Origin: an uncultured bacterium
Lineage (GTDB): Bacteria > UBP6 > UBA1177 > JAKLFG01
Direction: 5' to 3'
DNA: 6,641 bases
Assembly: GCA_938048925.1 (NCBI GenBank)
Contig: CALITV010000174.1
Coordinates: forward strand, 1-6,641
The notes beneath the pieces were generated by a model, which made no database searches, was not told the origin of the DNA, and saw nothing but the letters and a program-made list of their open reading frames with translations. The position numbers and the translations under genes are program-made. Of the stretch, positions 1 to 5,503 are shown piece after piece. Each line of letters opens with the position of its first letter. Position 1 is the first letter of the stretch.

Positions 1-182
1 CCGTCGGTCAATCCCTCCGTCATTTCGTCGGGCGCTTCGTCAACGGAAACCGTCTGATCGCTCAGATCGTCGGTCATCTCCTCCTCGTCCACCGGCCCCG
101 GCGACGAGGAGGAAGAACAGGCGATCAAAAAAAAGACGGGAATCAAAAGGGCGGGATGAGAAACGACACTGAATCGATGCAT
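1..182 (-). CDS. Lipoprotein N-terminus, function unknown (3' part outside window)
   Basis: The 60 visible codons give a lipoprotein signal peptide: Met-His-Arg, a hydrophobic stretch (about residues 11-21) and a lipobox ending LIAC, with the lipidated cysteine at residue 22. A run of serines follows, then an acidic Asp/Glu-rich stretch that should be an extended linker, as in the two phosphatase lipoproteins upstream. The start is fixed by a strong GGAGGAGGAG just before the ATG. It lies 60 bp downstream of the PhoD-like gene with no clear terminator between, so it is probably the next gene of the same transcript. No catalytic domain is visible because the gene leaves the window at position 1. 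By analogy with its neighbours it could be another secreted phosphoesterase or binding lipoprotein, but that is context only. Unlike its neighbours it has Ser, not Asp, after the lipidated Cys. Confidence 0.8.
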   Translation of the reverse strand, partial: MHRFSVVSHPALLIPVFFLIACSSSSSPGPVDEEEMTDDLSDQTVSVDEAPDEMTEGLTD

Positions 183-242
183 ATTCTCCTCCTCCAAACC
201 CTGCCCGGAGATCATAGCACCGATCGCCCGAAAGGCAATCTT

Positions 243-1883
243 CTACCACACGACCGGATCCTGTCCGGCGAAGATGGTTGCCTCGTAAAGTATCTTTCCG
301 TTGCCGGGATCGATAAAAAGCGTATGAATGCTGTCCTCGATGGGGTCGAAGGTGATGAGCGTCGCATTGACACTGCCGGTCATATAGAAAAACTGTCCGG
401 CGGGCGAACCGATCAGCGTCGAACCGAGCGGATTGCTGTTACCGCCGGGGCCCATGTTGATCTCGAACATCGCGCTGTAGGGGTGGCCGGGCGGTTCGAG
501 CCGTGCGACCGAACCGGTATGAAAATCGCCCGACAACCAGACGACATTCGATATCTTGTTGGCGAGAATGAACTGAAGTATCTCGTCGCGCTGCTTTCCG
601 TAGCCTTCCCAGCGATCACCCGCCGCGACATCCCAGAGACCCCAATAGTTCGTTATCGGGACCGAGTTGAGTATTACCTTGAAGTGGGCTTGGCTGTCCA
701 GAAGCGCCTGCTTGAACCACGCCATCTGTTTCTTGCCGATGTAGATTGGATCTGCGGAATCCTTCGAGTCGTGCTGGCGTTCGGCACGGCAGTCGAGCGC
801 GAACACCTCGAGCGTCCGTCCCCAGCGGTAGGATCGCCAGTAGGAATCGACATGCCAATAGTCATCGGTGTCGGTAAACCGCGGTGACGGGGTCGTCTCG
901 AACCATGCGTCGTAACCGCGCTTAACCTTCTCCGGGTCTTTGGTCCGGTCGGGCTCCAGTTCGCCGTTATCCTCCACCTCGTGATCATCCCAGACGAGGT
1001 ACTGTCCGGTTGTCGGCAAAAGCACCTTGTACTCGGTCGTTGCAAGGGTCTTGTGCCACTTGGCCCTGAAATCGTCGGTCGAATTGCTCCCGTCGTTGTA
1101 AGAGAAATCGCCCAACTGTACGAAGAAATCGGCGTCATACTGTGCCATCACCGTGAGGGCGGTATATTTGTTCTTCGCGTTGGTACCGTGGGTCCCCGAG
1201 ATGGTGATCGGCTCCATGCAGTCGTCGTGTATCGCGGTGCGGAACCTCCCGATGAGCGACCGATCAACGGCAGTACCACCCTGCATCGTGAAAAAGGCAT
1301 ACCGGTACCAAATACCGGGAGCAAGACCCGTGACGGTCAGTTTCATATAACCGTCAGCGGGTGTGACCTCTCCGTCGAAAACGGTCAGTATCTCTCCGGG
1401 GAGTGACGATTCGCGCCAAACGAGGAGGCGCTTCGGTTCATTATCTTCGGTATAACCCCAGAGGATGACGCGGTCGCTCTCCATGCTTCCCGCCTGCACC
1501 GTGTCGGGGAAGAGAGAGTCGTTGTAGGAGACCGCTTCGGGGTCGAAAGCGCGCGGCGCCGCCTTGTCTATGGGTTGAGGATCAATCTTACAGGGATCGG
1601 CGGGAGCGGTATCTTCATCGGGTATCGTGAGATCGGATTCTTCGTCAACCAACACTATCTCGTCAGATTGATTGTGGGAATCGTGCAGATCGGTTGCGTC
1701 GAGCCGATCGTCGTCAATCAAATCTCTGTCGAATCCTTCATCAGATGTCTGGGCCGTATCTTCGTCGCTGAAATCCTTTTCTTCTTTCGGGTCCTTTTCT
1801 TCTTCCCCTCCTCTGTAGGACGGCGTGCGGTCACAGGAGGCAAAAAGAGACAGCGCAACGCACGCAAGGAAAAAAAACTTCAT
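243..1883 (-). CDS. phoD: PhoD-family alkaline phosphatase/phosphodiesterase, lipoprotein
   Basis: This 546-residue protein should hydrolyse phosphate mono- or diesters outside the cytoplasm. A lipoprotein signal (lipobox FASC, Cys17) is followed by an acidic Asp/Glu/Thr linker (about 18-100). A PhoD-type N-terminal beta domain (about 128-216) contains DRVILWGY and LAPGIWYRY. The catalytic metallophosphatase domain carries the PhoD landmarks GDFSYND (258-264), VWDDHEVEDN (297-306), YWRSYRWG...LEVFALDCR (348-366) and GDFH (452-455). Known family members use an Fe/Ca site. The Cys ligand expected after the first catalytic strand appears absent; that strand reads ISGTHGT (228-234). The start at 1883 is chosen over in-frame upstream codons because GGAGG sits 6 nt before it and the signal peptide begins there. 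It lies 58 bp after the small membrane-protein gene and probably belongs to the same Pho-type operon. Family assignment is firm; the substrate is not known. Confidence 0.9.
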   Translation of the reverse strand: MKFFFLACVALSLFASCDRTPSYRGGEEEKDPKEEKDFSDEDTAQTSDEGFDRDLIDDDRLDATDLHDSHNQSDEIVLVDEESDLTIPDEDTAPADPCKIDPQPIDKAAPRAFDPEAVSYNDSLFPDTVQAGSMESDRVILWGYTEDNEPKRLLVWRESSLPGEILTVFDGEVTPADGYMKLTVTGLAPGIWYRYAFFTMQGGTAVDRSLIGRFRTAIHDDCMEPITISGTHGTNAKNKYTALTVMAQYDADFFVQLGDFSYNDGSNSTDDFRAKWHKTLATTEYKVLLPTTGQYLVWDDHEVEDNGELEPDRTKDPEKVKRGYDAWFETTPSPRFTDTDDYWHVDSYWRSYRWGRTLEVFALDCRAERQHDSKDSADPIYIGKKQMAWFKQALLDSQAHFKVILNSVPITNYWGLWDVAAGDRWEGYGKQRDEILQFILANKISNVVWLSGDFHTGSVARLEPPGHPYSAMFEINMGPGGNSNPLGSTLIGSPAGQFFYMTGSVNATLITFDPIEDSIHTLFIDPGNGKILYEATIFAGQDPVVW

Positions 1884-1889
1884 AGCGAT

Positions 1890-1894
1890 CCTCC
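1890..1894 (-). promoter_or_regulatory. Shine-Dalgarno that sets the PhoD-like start
   Basis: GGAGG lies 6 nt upstream of the ATG at 1883. The frame stays open upstream to a Met at 1979, but the 32 extra codons would put a Ser/Arg-rich non-signal sequence before the lipoprotein signal peptide and would overlap the small gene at 1942-2037. The ribosome site therefore supports the shorter protein. Confidence 0.8.
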
Positions 1895-1941
1895 GAGAAA
1901 AAGTGAGCAGAGCCGGAAAGCAGGTCTCCGGCGGAGCGGAA

Positions 1942-2037
1942 CTAGAACAGTTCGTCGCCGATCGTCTGGCCGACCGCAACGAAGAACACGAGCATCATGA
2001 TCGCGATCGTTCCGAGCGTATTGAGCGTCATTTTCAT
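1942..2037 (-). CDS. 31-residue single-pass membrane protein, unrecognised
   Basis: A short frame encodes 31 residues: a polar start (MKMTLNTLG), one hydrophobic segment (about residues 9-22, IAIMMLVFFVAVG-like) long enough for roughly one membrane pass, and a short acidic tail ending GDELF, closed by TAG. GGGAGG lies 5 nt before the ATG, as strong as the sites of the large genes. It sits between the two phosphatase genes, 95 bp after one and 58 bp before the other, on the same strand. The hydrophobic segment with a Lys start has no lipobox and no AxA cleavage motif, so it is likely an inner-membrane miniprotein rather than a secreted peptide. I do not recognise the family. It could be a small partner or regulator of a membrane complex, but nothing in the sequence says which. 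The second Met (residue 3) is a less likely start because it is 11 nt from the ribosome site. Confidence 0.7.
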   Translation of the reverse strand: MKMTLNTLGTIAIMMLVFFVAVGQTIGDELF

Positions 2038-2042
2038 AACGA

Positions 2043-2066
2043 CCTCCCGTCACGCAAAGTACGGGA
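2043..2066 (-). promoter_or_regulatory. Ribosome site of the small gene inside a possible hairpin
   Basis: On the minus strand TCCCGT and ACGGGA pair perfectly (6 bp) around a 10-nt loop. The 3' arm contains the GGGA of the Shine-Dalgarno GGGAGG at 2043-2048. If folded, this would partly hide the ribosome site of the 31-residue gene. The stem is short and could be chance; the Shine-Dalgarno itself is clear. Confidence 0.4.
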
Positions 2067-2132
2067 CGATATTCGGCGCTTCGTGTCAGGATAGTGTGAG
2101 CGTCGGATGAGATGTTCATCAATATCAAGGCG

Positions 2133-3758
2133 TTATTTCTTGATCTGGAAGGTATCGATGAATCCCATCGAGGCGCCGGTATCTTTGTTGAGTTCGACGG
2201 CGCGGAAACTGAGATGGTTGCCGTCAATGTCAATGGCGACATAGTGAATAGCCGCTTTGGTGACCTTGACCTTGTCGGTCGTCTTCACATCGTAGAGCGT
2301 CGCTCCGGCACCGGCGGTGACGATGTAGTTGACTCCTTGTGCTTCGCTTGCCTGCTTCACATCGCCCTTGAGGGGCACCGAACGCTGGTAGTAGTGGTCA
2401 TGGCCGTTGAAGACCATCGCGACACTGTATTGGTCGAATACCGGCGCCCAGACCGCTTTCAGATCGCTGTTGAAACTGCCGCCGTGGGTGAGATCGGTCG
2501 TTTCGCTGTAGATCGGTCGGTGGTGGGTAACGAAGCGCCACGGCCGGTCGGCATAGAGGGTGCCGAAGATCTGGTGCATGAACTGGGTTTGCTGATCTTT
2601 GATGGATCCGTCTTTGATGAGTGCACCGGTGCAGGCGGTGCCGTAGGTGCCCCAGAGTCCCGCGCCGTTCCAACAGTCGGTGAGATTGACAAGCACCGCG
2701 TTGCCGTAGCGGATCGCGAACCAATTCTCGTTGCCCGGCATCGCGAACTGGGCAAAGTAGTTGACTGCCGCCTGTTCGTGGTTGCCGATGACTGAGAATA
2801 TCGGCACGGTCCGTATCCATTCCTCGGCTTGTTCGAAGACATCGAACCACTGGCTCTGGGTCGTTCCCTCGCTCACCCAATCGCCGCCGAAACTGATGAG
2901 CACTGGATCTTCGTTTTCTATCGCCGCCTTGATGGTCCGTGCGACGCGCTCGGGGGCACCGCGGCTGTCGCCCATCGCAACGAAGGTAAACGGCGGCGAC
3001 GGCTTACGCGGATCGGGGGCCGTGCGGAAATGCGATACCGGCGAGAGGTGATCGGGAGCACCGACCTGATAGTAATAGGTCGTCCCGGGGGTAAGGCCAC
3101 ACAGTTCGGCGACATGGACCGTTTTGCGAGCGTTGTCATAGGGGAGCACCCACGCCGCCCCTTTCATCGAGCCGGTATTCCCGGGGCCCACCTCGATGCA
3201 CCCCTGCGTCATCGCCTCGTCGGTACATGCCTTTGCATAGGTCATCTTCGTCATCGCTCCAGCCGACGAATCGAGCGTGGTCCATGTGAAGGTCATCGAG
3301 ATTGCCGGTTCGCTCTGCCACGAGAGGTGGACATAACGCGGCGTCGGAGCATCGCCGATCGTCGTATCGGCTGCCATCGGGACGAGCGCCGCGTTGCTGG
3401 TCTCGCCCTGATTGGTGCCGCAGGTCGGATCGGTAAGCGGCGGCTCGCCGCCATCGTCGGGCTGTTCGTTGTCAACGATCTGAGCGTTGTCGGCCGGCTC
3501 TTCGTTGTCGGGGGTTTGTTCTTGGTCAACCGGCTCGCCGTTGTCGGTCGGTTCGGTGTTATCCGGTGGTTCGCCGTTGTCGGGCTGTCCGTTGTCAATG
3601 GGCTCCCCGTTGTCGGCCGTCTCGCTGGTGTCGGCCGTTCCGGTGGTATCGGTTGCGCCGGTGGTCTCGTCTTTGACATACTGCGAACTGTCCGACACAT
3701 CGCATGCGGCGACAAAGATCACCATCGCCACAAAAAGGAAAAGGTGCGGATCTCTCAT
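2133..3758 (-). CDS. Purple-acid-phosphatase-like metallophosphoesterase, lipoprotein
   Basis: This 541-residue protein is a probable secreted phosphatase. The lipobox VAAC places the lipidated cysteine at residue 19. A Thr-rich stretch (32-48) leads into ten Asp-started hexapeptide-like repeats (49-107) that form a hydrophilic tether. A fibronectin type III-like domain (about 137-248) ends in the typical LTPGTTYYYQVG. The calcineurin-like catalytic domain (about 256-485) has GDSRG (263-267), GGDW (291-294), GNHE (325-328), THHRPIYS (411-418) and NGHDHYYQR (451-459). These supply Asp264, Asp293, Asn326, His412 or His413, His453 and His455 as metal or phosphate ligands. The layout matches the purple acid phosphatase branch, but the metal-binding Tyr expected three residues after the second Asp is Ser296, so the purple colour and the exact metal pair are doubtful. 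Six non-lipidated cysteines could form disulfides. GGAGG precedes the start, 15 bp after the porin stop: tight co-transcription. Confidence 0.88.
   Translation of the reverse strand: MRDPHLFLFVAMVIFVAACDVSDSSQYVKDETTGATDTTGTADTSETADNGEPIDNGQPDNGEPPDNTEPTDNGEPVDQEQTPDNEEPADNAQIVDNEQPDDGGEPPLTDPTCGTNQGETSNAALVPMAADTTIGDAPTPRYVHLSWQSEPAISMTFTWTTLDSSAGAMTKMTYAKACTDEAMTQGCIEVGPGNTGSMKGAAWVLPYDNARKTVHVAELCGLTPGTTYYYQVGAPDHLSPVSHFRTAPDPRKPSPPFTFVAMGDSRGAPERVARTIKAAIENEDPVLISFGGDWVSEGTTQSQWFDVFEQAEEWIRTVPIFSVIGNHEQAAVNYFAQFAMPGNENWFAIRYGNAVLVNLTDCWNGAGLWGTYGTACTGALIKDGSIKDQQTQFMHQIFGTLYADRPWRFVTHHRPIYSETTDLTHGGSFNSDLKAVWAPVFDQYSVAMVFNGHDHYYQRSVPLKGDVKQASEAQGVNYIVTAGAGATLYDVKTTDKVKVTKAAIHYVAIDIDGNHLSFRAVELNKDTGASMGFIDTFQIKK
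3438..3614 (-). repeat. Degenerate hexapeptide-coding repeats in the lipoprotein linker
   Basis: About ten units of roughly 18 bp (one is 15 bp) encode Asp-Asn-Gly-Glu-Pro-x and variants, residues 49-107 of the metallophosphoesterase. Nearly every unit starts with Asp, usually Asp-Asn, and most have Pro at position five. The repeat is in frame throughout, so changes in unit number would only alter tether length. Confidence 0.8.
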
Positions 3759-3773
3759 GGGTGCCTCCCTCTT

Positions 3774-5300
3774 TTATAGTGCGAATTGTGCCTGTAGTAT
3801 CCAACTGTCGTTTCGTATTTGCGCATTCGGGGGATAGGGCGAACCGGTGTCGGGGTTGAAATTCTCTATCTCATCGCGCAGGTGATAATCGAAACTGATT
3901 TTCACCGCGTTCTTCTTTCCGCCGGGGCTGAGGTAGAGGTTGATTCCGAAGGTGGTGGTCCGCATTTTCCGATCAACCACTTTCCCGATACCCTGCGGCA
4001 CGAAGGCGTCCACATCGGCGGCAGAGTACTTGTGTCCCCCGACCATCTGGTAGGGGTCGAACTCTTCGTAGCGGAACTTCAGTTCGACATGCTCCCTCAC
4101 CCAGTAAGGGATAGGGATGAAGAGCCCCGCCTGCACATACCATCCTTCCGATTCCCACGCCGGATCGAATACCGTCTGTGCCTCGTATTTCTTACTTCCC
4201 GCGCTCTGGAGGAGCACCCAGCCGCCGCCGAGGGAGAGCCCCTCGAACCCGACAAAGCCATCGATCGCGTAGAAATAGGCATCCTTATCAACATCGTAGG
4301 CCGATTCGAGGTCAATGCTCTTGCCGAAGTTGAAGGCGATGGATCCGGTGAAATCGCGCCAAATCCAGTCGGTCGGCCAATGATCCGGGTTGAAATTCCA
4401 GTGGCTTTCGTTGTATTCGTGGTAGCCGAACGGATTCAACTCGGTGCGCAGAGAGTACATCGAGGCGCCGTTGCGACCCGATCCCGACTTGAAATCGTAG
4501 CCGTTCTGGTAGGCGACATAATAGCGCAGGATCCCCTCCGGCCAAGCCTTGAAAACCGTCAATTCGGGCCACGGGAAGAGGTCCCCTTGGATCATTGCCC
4601 CGAAGTCGCTTCCGGGAAACGCCCCTGTCTTCTTCGAGGGATCGAACCCCTTGATGTGCATTGTCCGCTGACGTACCGCCATTGCCTCCTCGGCGAAGAG
4701 TTGTTTGGCGCCCGACATCATTTTCTGATAAAGAAGCGGTGCTTTGATGAGTCCCGTTTTTATTTCGGCATAGCGAACGATCGGAAAGTTGAGATACGCC
4801 TCCGATACGATACTATCACCGATCTTCTGATCCCACAGGTCGAGTTCCATCTTGAAACCGCTCCACGAGGCGAATTTACCGGCGAAGGCCATCCGCGCCT
4901 TATTGAGCGAGAAGACATCAACGAGCGAGGTTTGCGGCATGTTGGCGTCGTTATTCTGATACGAGAAGCGGCTCTGAAGATAGCCCGAGAAATAGAGATA
5001 GCTCTCGTTCGTATCGTTCGACCAGAGGATCACCTTGTCTTCGGGAAGCGGCTTTTTCTCTTTCGGCGAGTCTTTCTTTTCCTCGGCTGTCACCGCACGG
5101 ACCGCCCGCTCCTTTTCGAGCGCCTCGCGCACCGCCTCATCGACGATACGGCGGACATCCCGCTCGGTGAGCATCCGTTCAGCCTTGCCTGAGACAGAGG
5201 AGGCGTTCTCCGCGAAATCGTCATCCTCATTCTCGTCGGCCGCAAGGGGAATCGCCGTAAAAAGAATTGCTACCAGCAACAGGCCCGATATACGCCACAT
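3774..5300 (-). CDS. Outer-membrane porin, OprO/OprP-like (phosphate-selective type)
   Basis: This 508-residue protein has a cleavable signal peptide (hydrophobic 5-19, cleavage near Ala20-Ala21). An acidic stretch (22-31) follows, then a charged helical segment likely to form a coiled coil (about 43-85, LTERDVRRIVDEAVREALEKE). A beta barrel starts at YLYFSGYLQSRFSY (101-114). Early barrel features fit the OprO/OprP family: FSLNKARMAFAG (130-141), the acidic/aromatic strand MELDLWDQK, AYLNFPIV, then KTGLIKAPLL (181-190), the counterpart of the G-x-F/L-K-x-P motif. Repeated aromatic-girdle strands run to the C-terminus, which ends QAQFAL rather than in a terminal Phe. Family members admit phosphate or polyphosphate, though some relatives are general porins; the phosphatase neighbours and the 11-bp repeats upstream favour phosphate-linked uptake. 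GGAGGAG lies 6 nt before the ATG. It is the first gene of the cluster. Confidence 0.82.
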   Translation of the reverse strand: MWRISGLLLVAILFTAIPLAADENEDDDFAENASSVSGKAERMLTERDVRRIVDEAVREALEKERAVRAVTAEEKKDSPKEKKPLPEDKVILWSNDTNESYLYFSGYLQSRFSYQNNDANMPQTSLVDVFSLNKARMAFAGKFASWSGFKMELDLWDQKIGDSIVSEAYLNFPIVRYAEIKTGLIKAPLLYQKMMSGAKQLFAEEAMAVRQRTMHIKGFDPSKKTGAFPGSDFGAMIQGDLFPWPELTVFKAWPEGILRYYVAYQNGYDFKSGSGRNGASMYSLRTELNPFGYHEYNESHWNFNPDHWPTDWIWRDFTGSIAFNFGKSIDLESAYDVDKDAYFYAIDGFVGFEGLSLGGGWVLLQSAGSKKYEAQTVFDPAWESEGWYVQAGLFIPIPYWVREHVELKFRYEEFDPYQMVGGHKYSAADVDAFVPQGIGKVVDRKMRTTTFGINLYLSPGGKKNAVKISFDYHLRDEIENFNPDTGSPYPPNAQIRNDSWILQAQFAL

Positions 5301-5324
5301 CGTACGCTCCTCCGCTCAGGTCAA

Positions 5325-5330
5325 ATACTA
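5325..5330 (-). promoter_or_regulatory. Candidate -10 element of the porin operon
   Basis: TAGTAT matches TATAAT at four of six positions, 24 bp before the porin start codon. The sequence 17 bp upstream (TGGCCC) is no real -35 and overlaps the last 11-bp repeat, as expected for an activator-dependent promoter. A weaker alternative, TAGGTT, lies closer to the repeats at a spacing nearer to that of classical pho promoters. The choice between them is unresolved. Confidence 0.35.
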
Positions 5331-5347
5331 CACACGAAACCTAAATC

Positions 5348-5402
5348 GGGCCAGTGAGATTGTGGTGAAACTGTTGTTAGGAAAAAGTGAGGTTACGGTG
5401 AG
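5348..5402 (-). promoter_or_regulatory. Five 11-bp direct repeats resembling a PHO box array
   Basis: Read toward the porin, five consecutive 11-bp units begin CTCAC, CTCAC, CTAAC, TTCAC and CTCAC. On the plus strand the complementary motifs start at 5354, 5365, 5376, 5387 and 5398, exactly 11 bp apart. Twenty-three of 25 core positions match CTCAC; T2, A4 and C5 never vary. PhoB/PhoP regulators bind head-to-tail 7-bp half-sites repeated every 11 bp (CTGTCAT in enterics, GTTCACC in Streptomyces, TTAACA-like in Bacillus). Spacing, orientation and a TCAC core all fit. The array lies 48 bp upstream of the porin start, and its target would be the whole minus-strand cluster. Binding by a PhoB-like protein is inferred. 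Confidence 0.7.
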
Positions 5403-5452
5403 GCGCGGGTCGTTTTTTAACGGTTTTCGCACGCTCTTTTCACCGGAAATTC

Positions 5453-5472
5453 GTAACGAGTAATCATTATCA
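5453..5472 (+). promoter_or_regulatory. Possible Fur-type operator
   Basis: In the 7-1-7 Fur model (TGATAAT-N-ATTATCA) the right half, ATTATCA at 5466-5472, is perfect. The left half matches four of seven, with TAAT adjacent to the centre, giving 11 of 14. TAATCATTA (5461-5469) is a perfect palindrome. It ends 31 bp before the TonB-dependent receptor start, where an operator would overlap or follow the promoter. Repression by iron-loaded Fur is an inference; the left half is weak. Confidence 0.5.
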
Positions 5473-5503
5473 GTTCCGCGGAGGCAGAAATTGGAGGATG
5501 TCT

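Noticed and set aside
183..242. Terminator between the PhoD-like gene and the last lipoprotein
   Set aside because: Only a small imperfect stem (TTGCC/GGCGA) is present with no T-run, so the genes are more likely co-transcribed.
156..887. 243-codon plus-strand frame opposite the PhoD-like gene
   Set aside because: It lies wholly antisense to conserved PhoD motifs and the lipoprotein start, and its own sequence shows no domain.
1912..1932. GCCGGA/TCCGGC inverted repeat as a terminator before the PhoD-like gene
   Set aside because: The 6-bp stem has a 9-nt loop and the T-run is about 9 nt away from the stem, so it does not look like an intrinsic terminator; it could at most be a processing or pausing site.
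1884..1979. N-terminal extension of the PhoD-like protein to a Met at 1979
   Set aside because: The extension would bury the lipoprotein signal peptide, overlaps the small gene and ignores the GGAGG at 1890-1894.
1880..2242. 120-codon minus-strand frame covering the gap between the phosphatase genes
   Set aside because: It overlaps the end of one phosphatase and the start of the next, has no ribosome site and has an Arg-rich composition typical of a shadow frame; the 31-residue frame in the same gap is better supported.
2829..3779. 316-codon plus-strand frame opposite the metallophosphoesterase
   Set aside because: Its Val/Gly/Arg-rich tail is simply the reverse reading of the hexapeptide-coding linker; no independent support.
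3819..5192. Long open frame (457 codons) on the plus strand opposite the porin
   Set aside because: It is antisense to a porin with clear signal peptide and barrel, has no recognisable motif or ribosome site, and reflects the codon composition of the real gene.
5348..5402. CRISPR-like or transposon-end interpretation of the short repeats
   Set aside because: Five-base cores with 6-bp spacers at 11-bp phase are far too short for a CRISPR array, and no inverted partner or transposase is present; operator geometry explains them.
5498..5503. Earlier in-frame ATG for the TonB-dependent receptor
   Set aside because: It directly abuts the GGAGG with no spacer; the ATG at 5504 has a normal 6-nt spacing.
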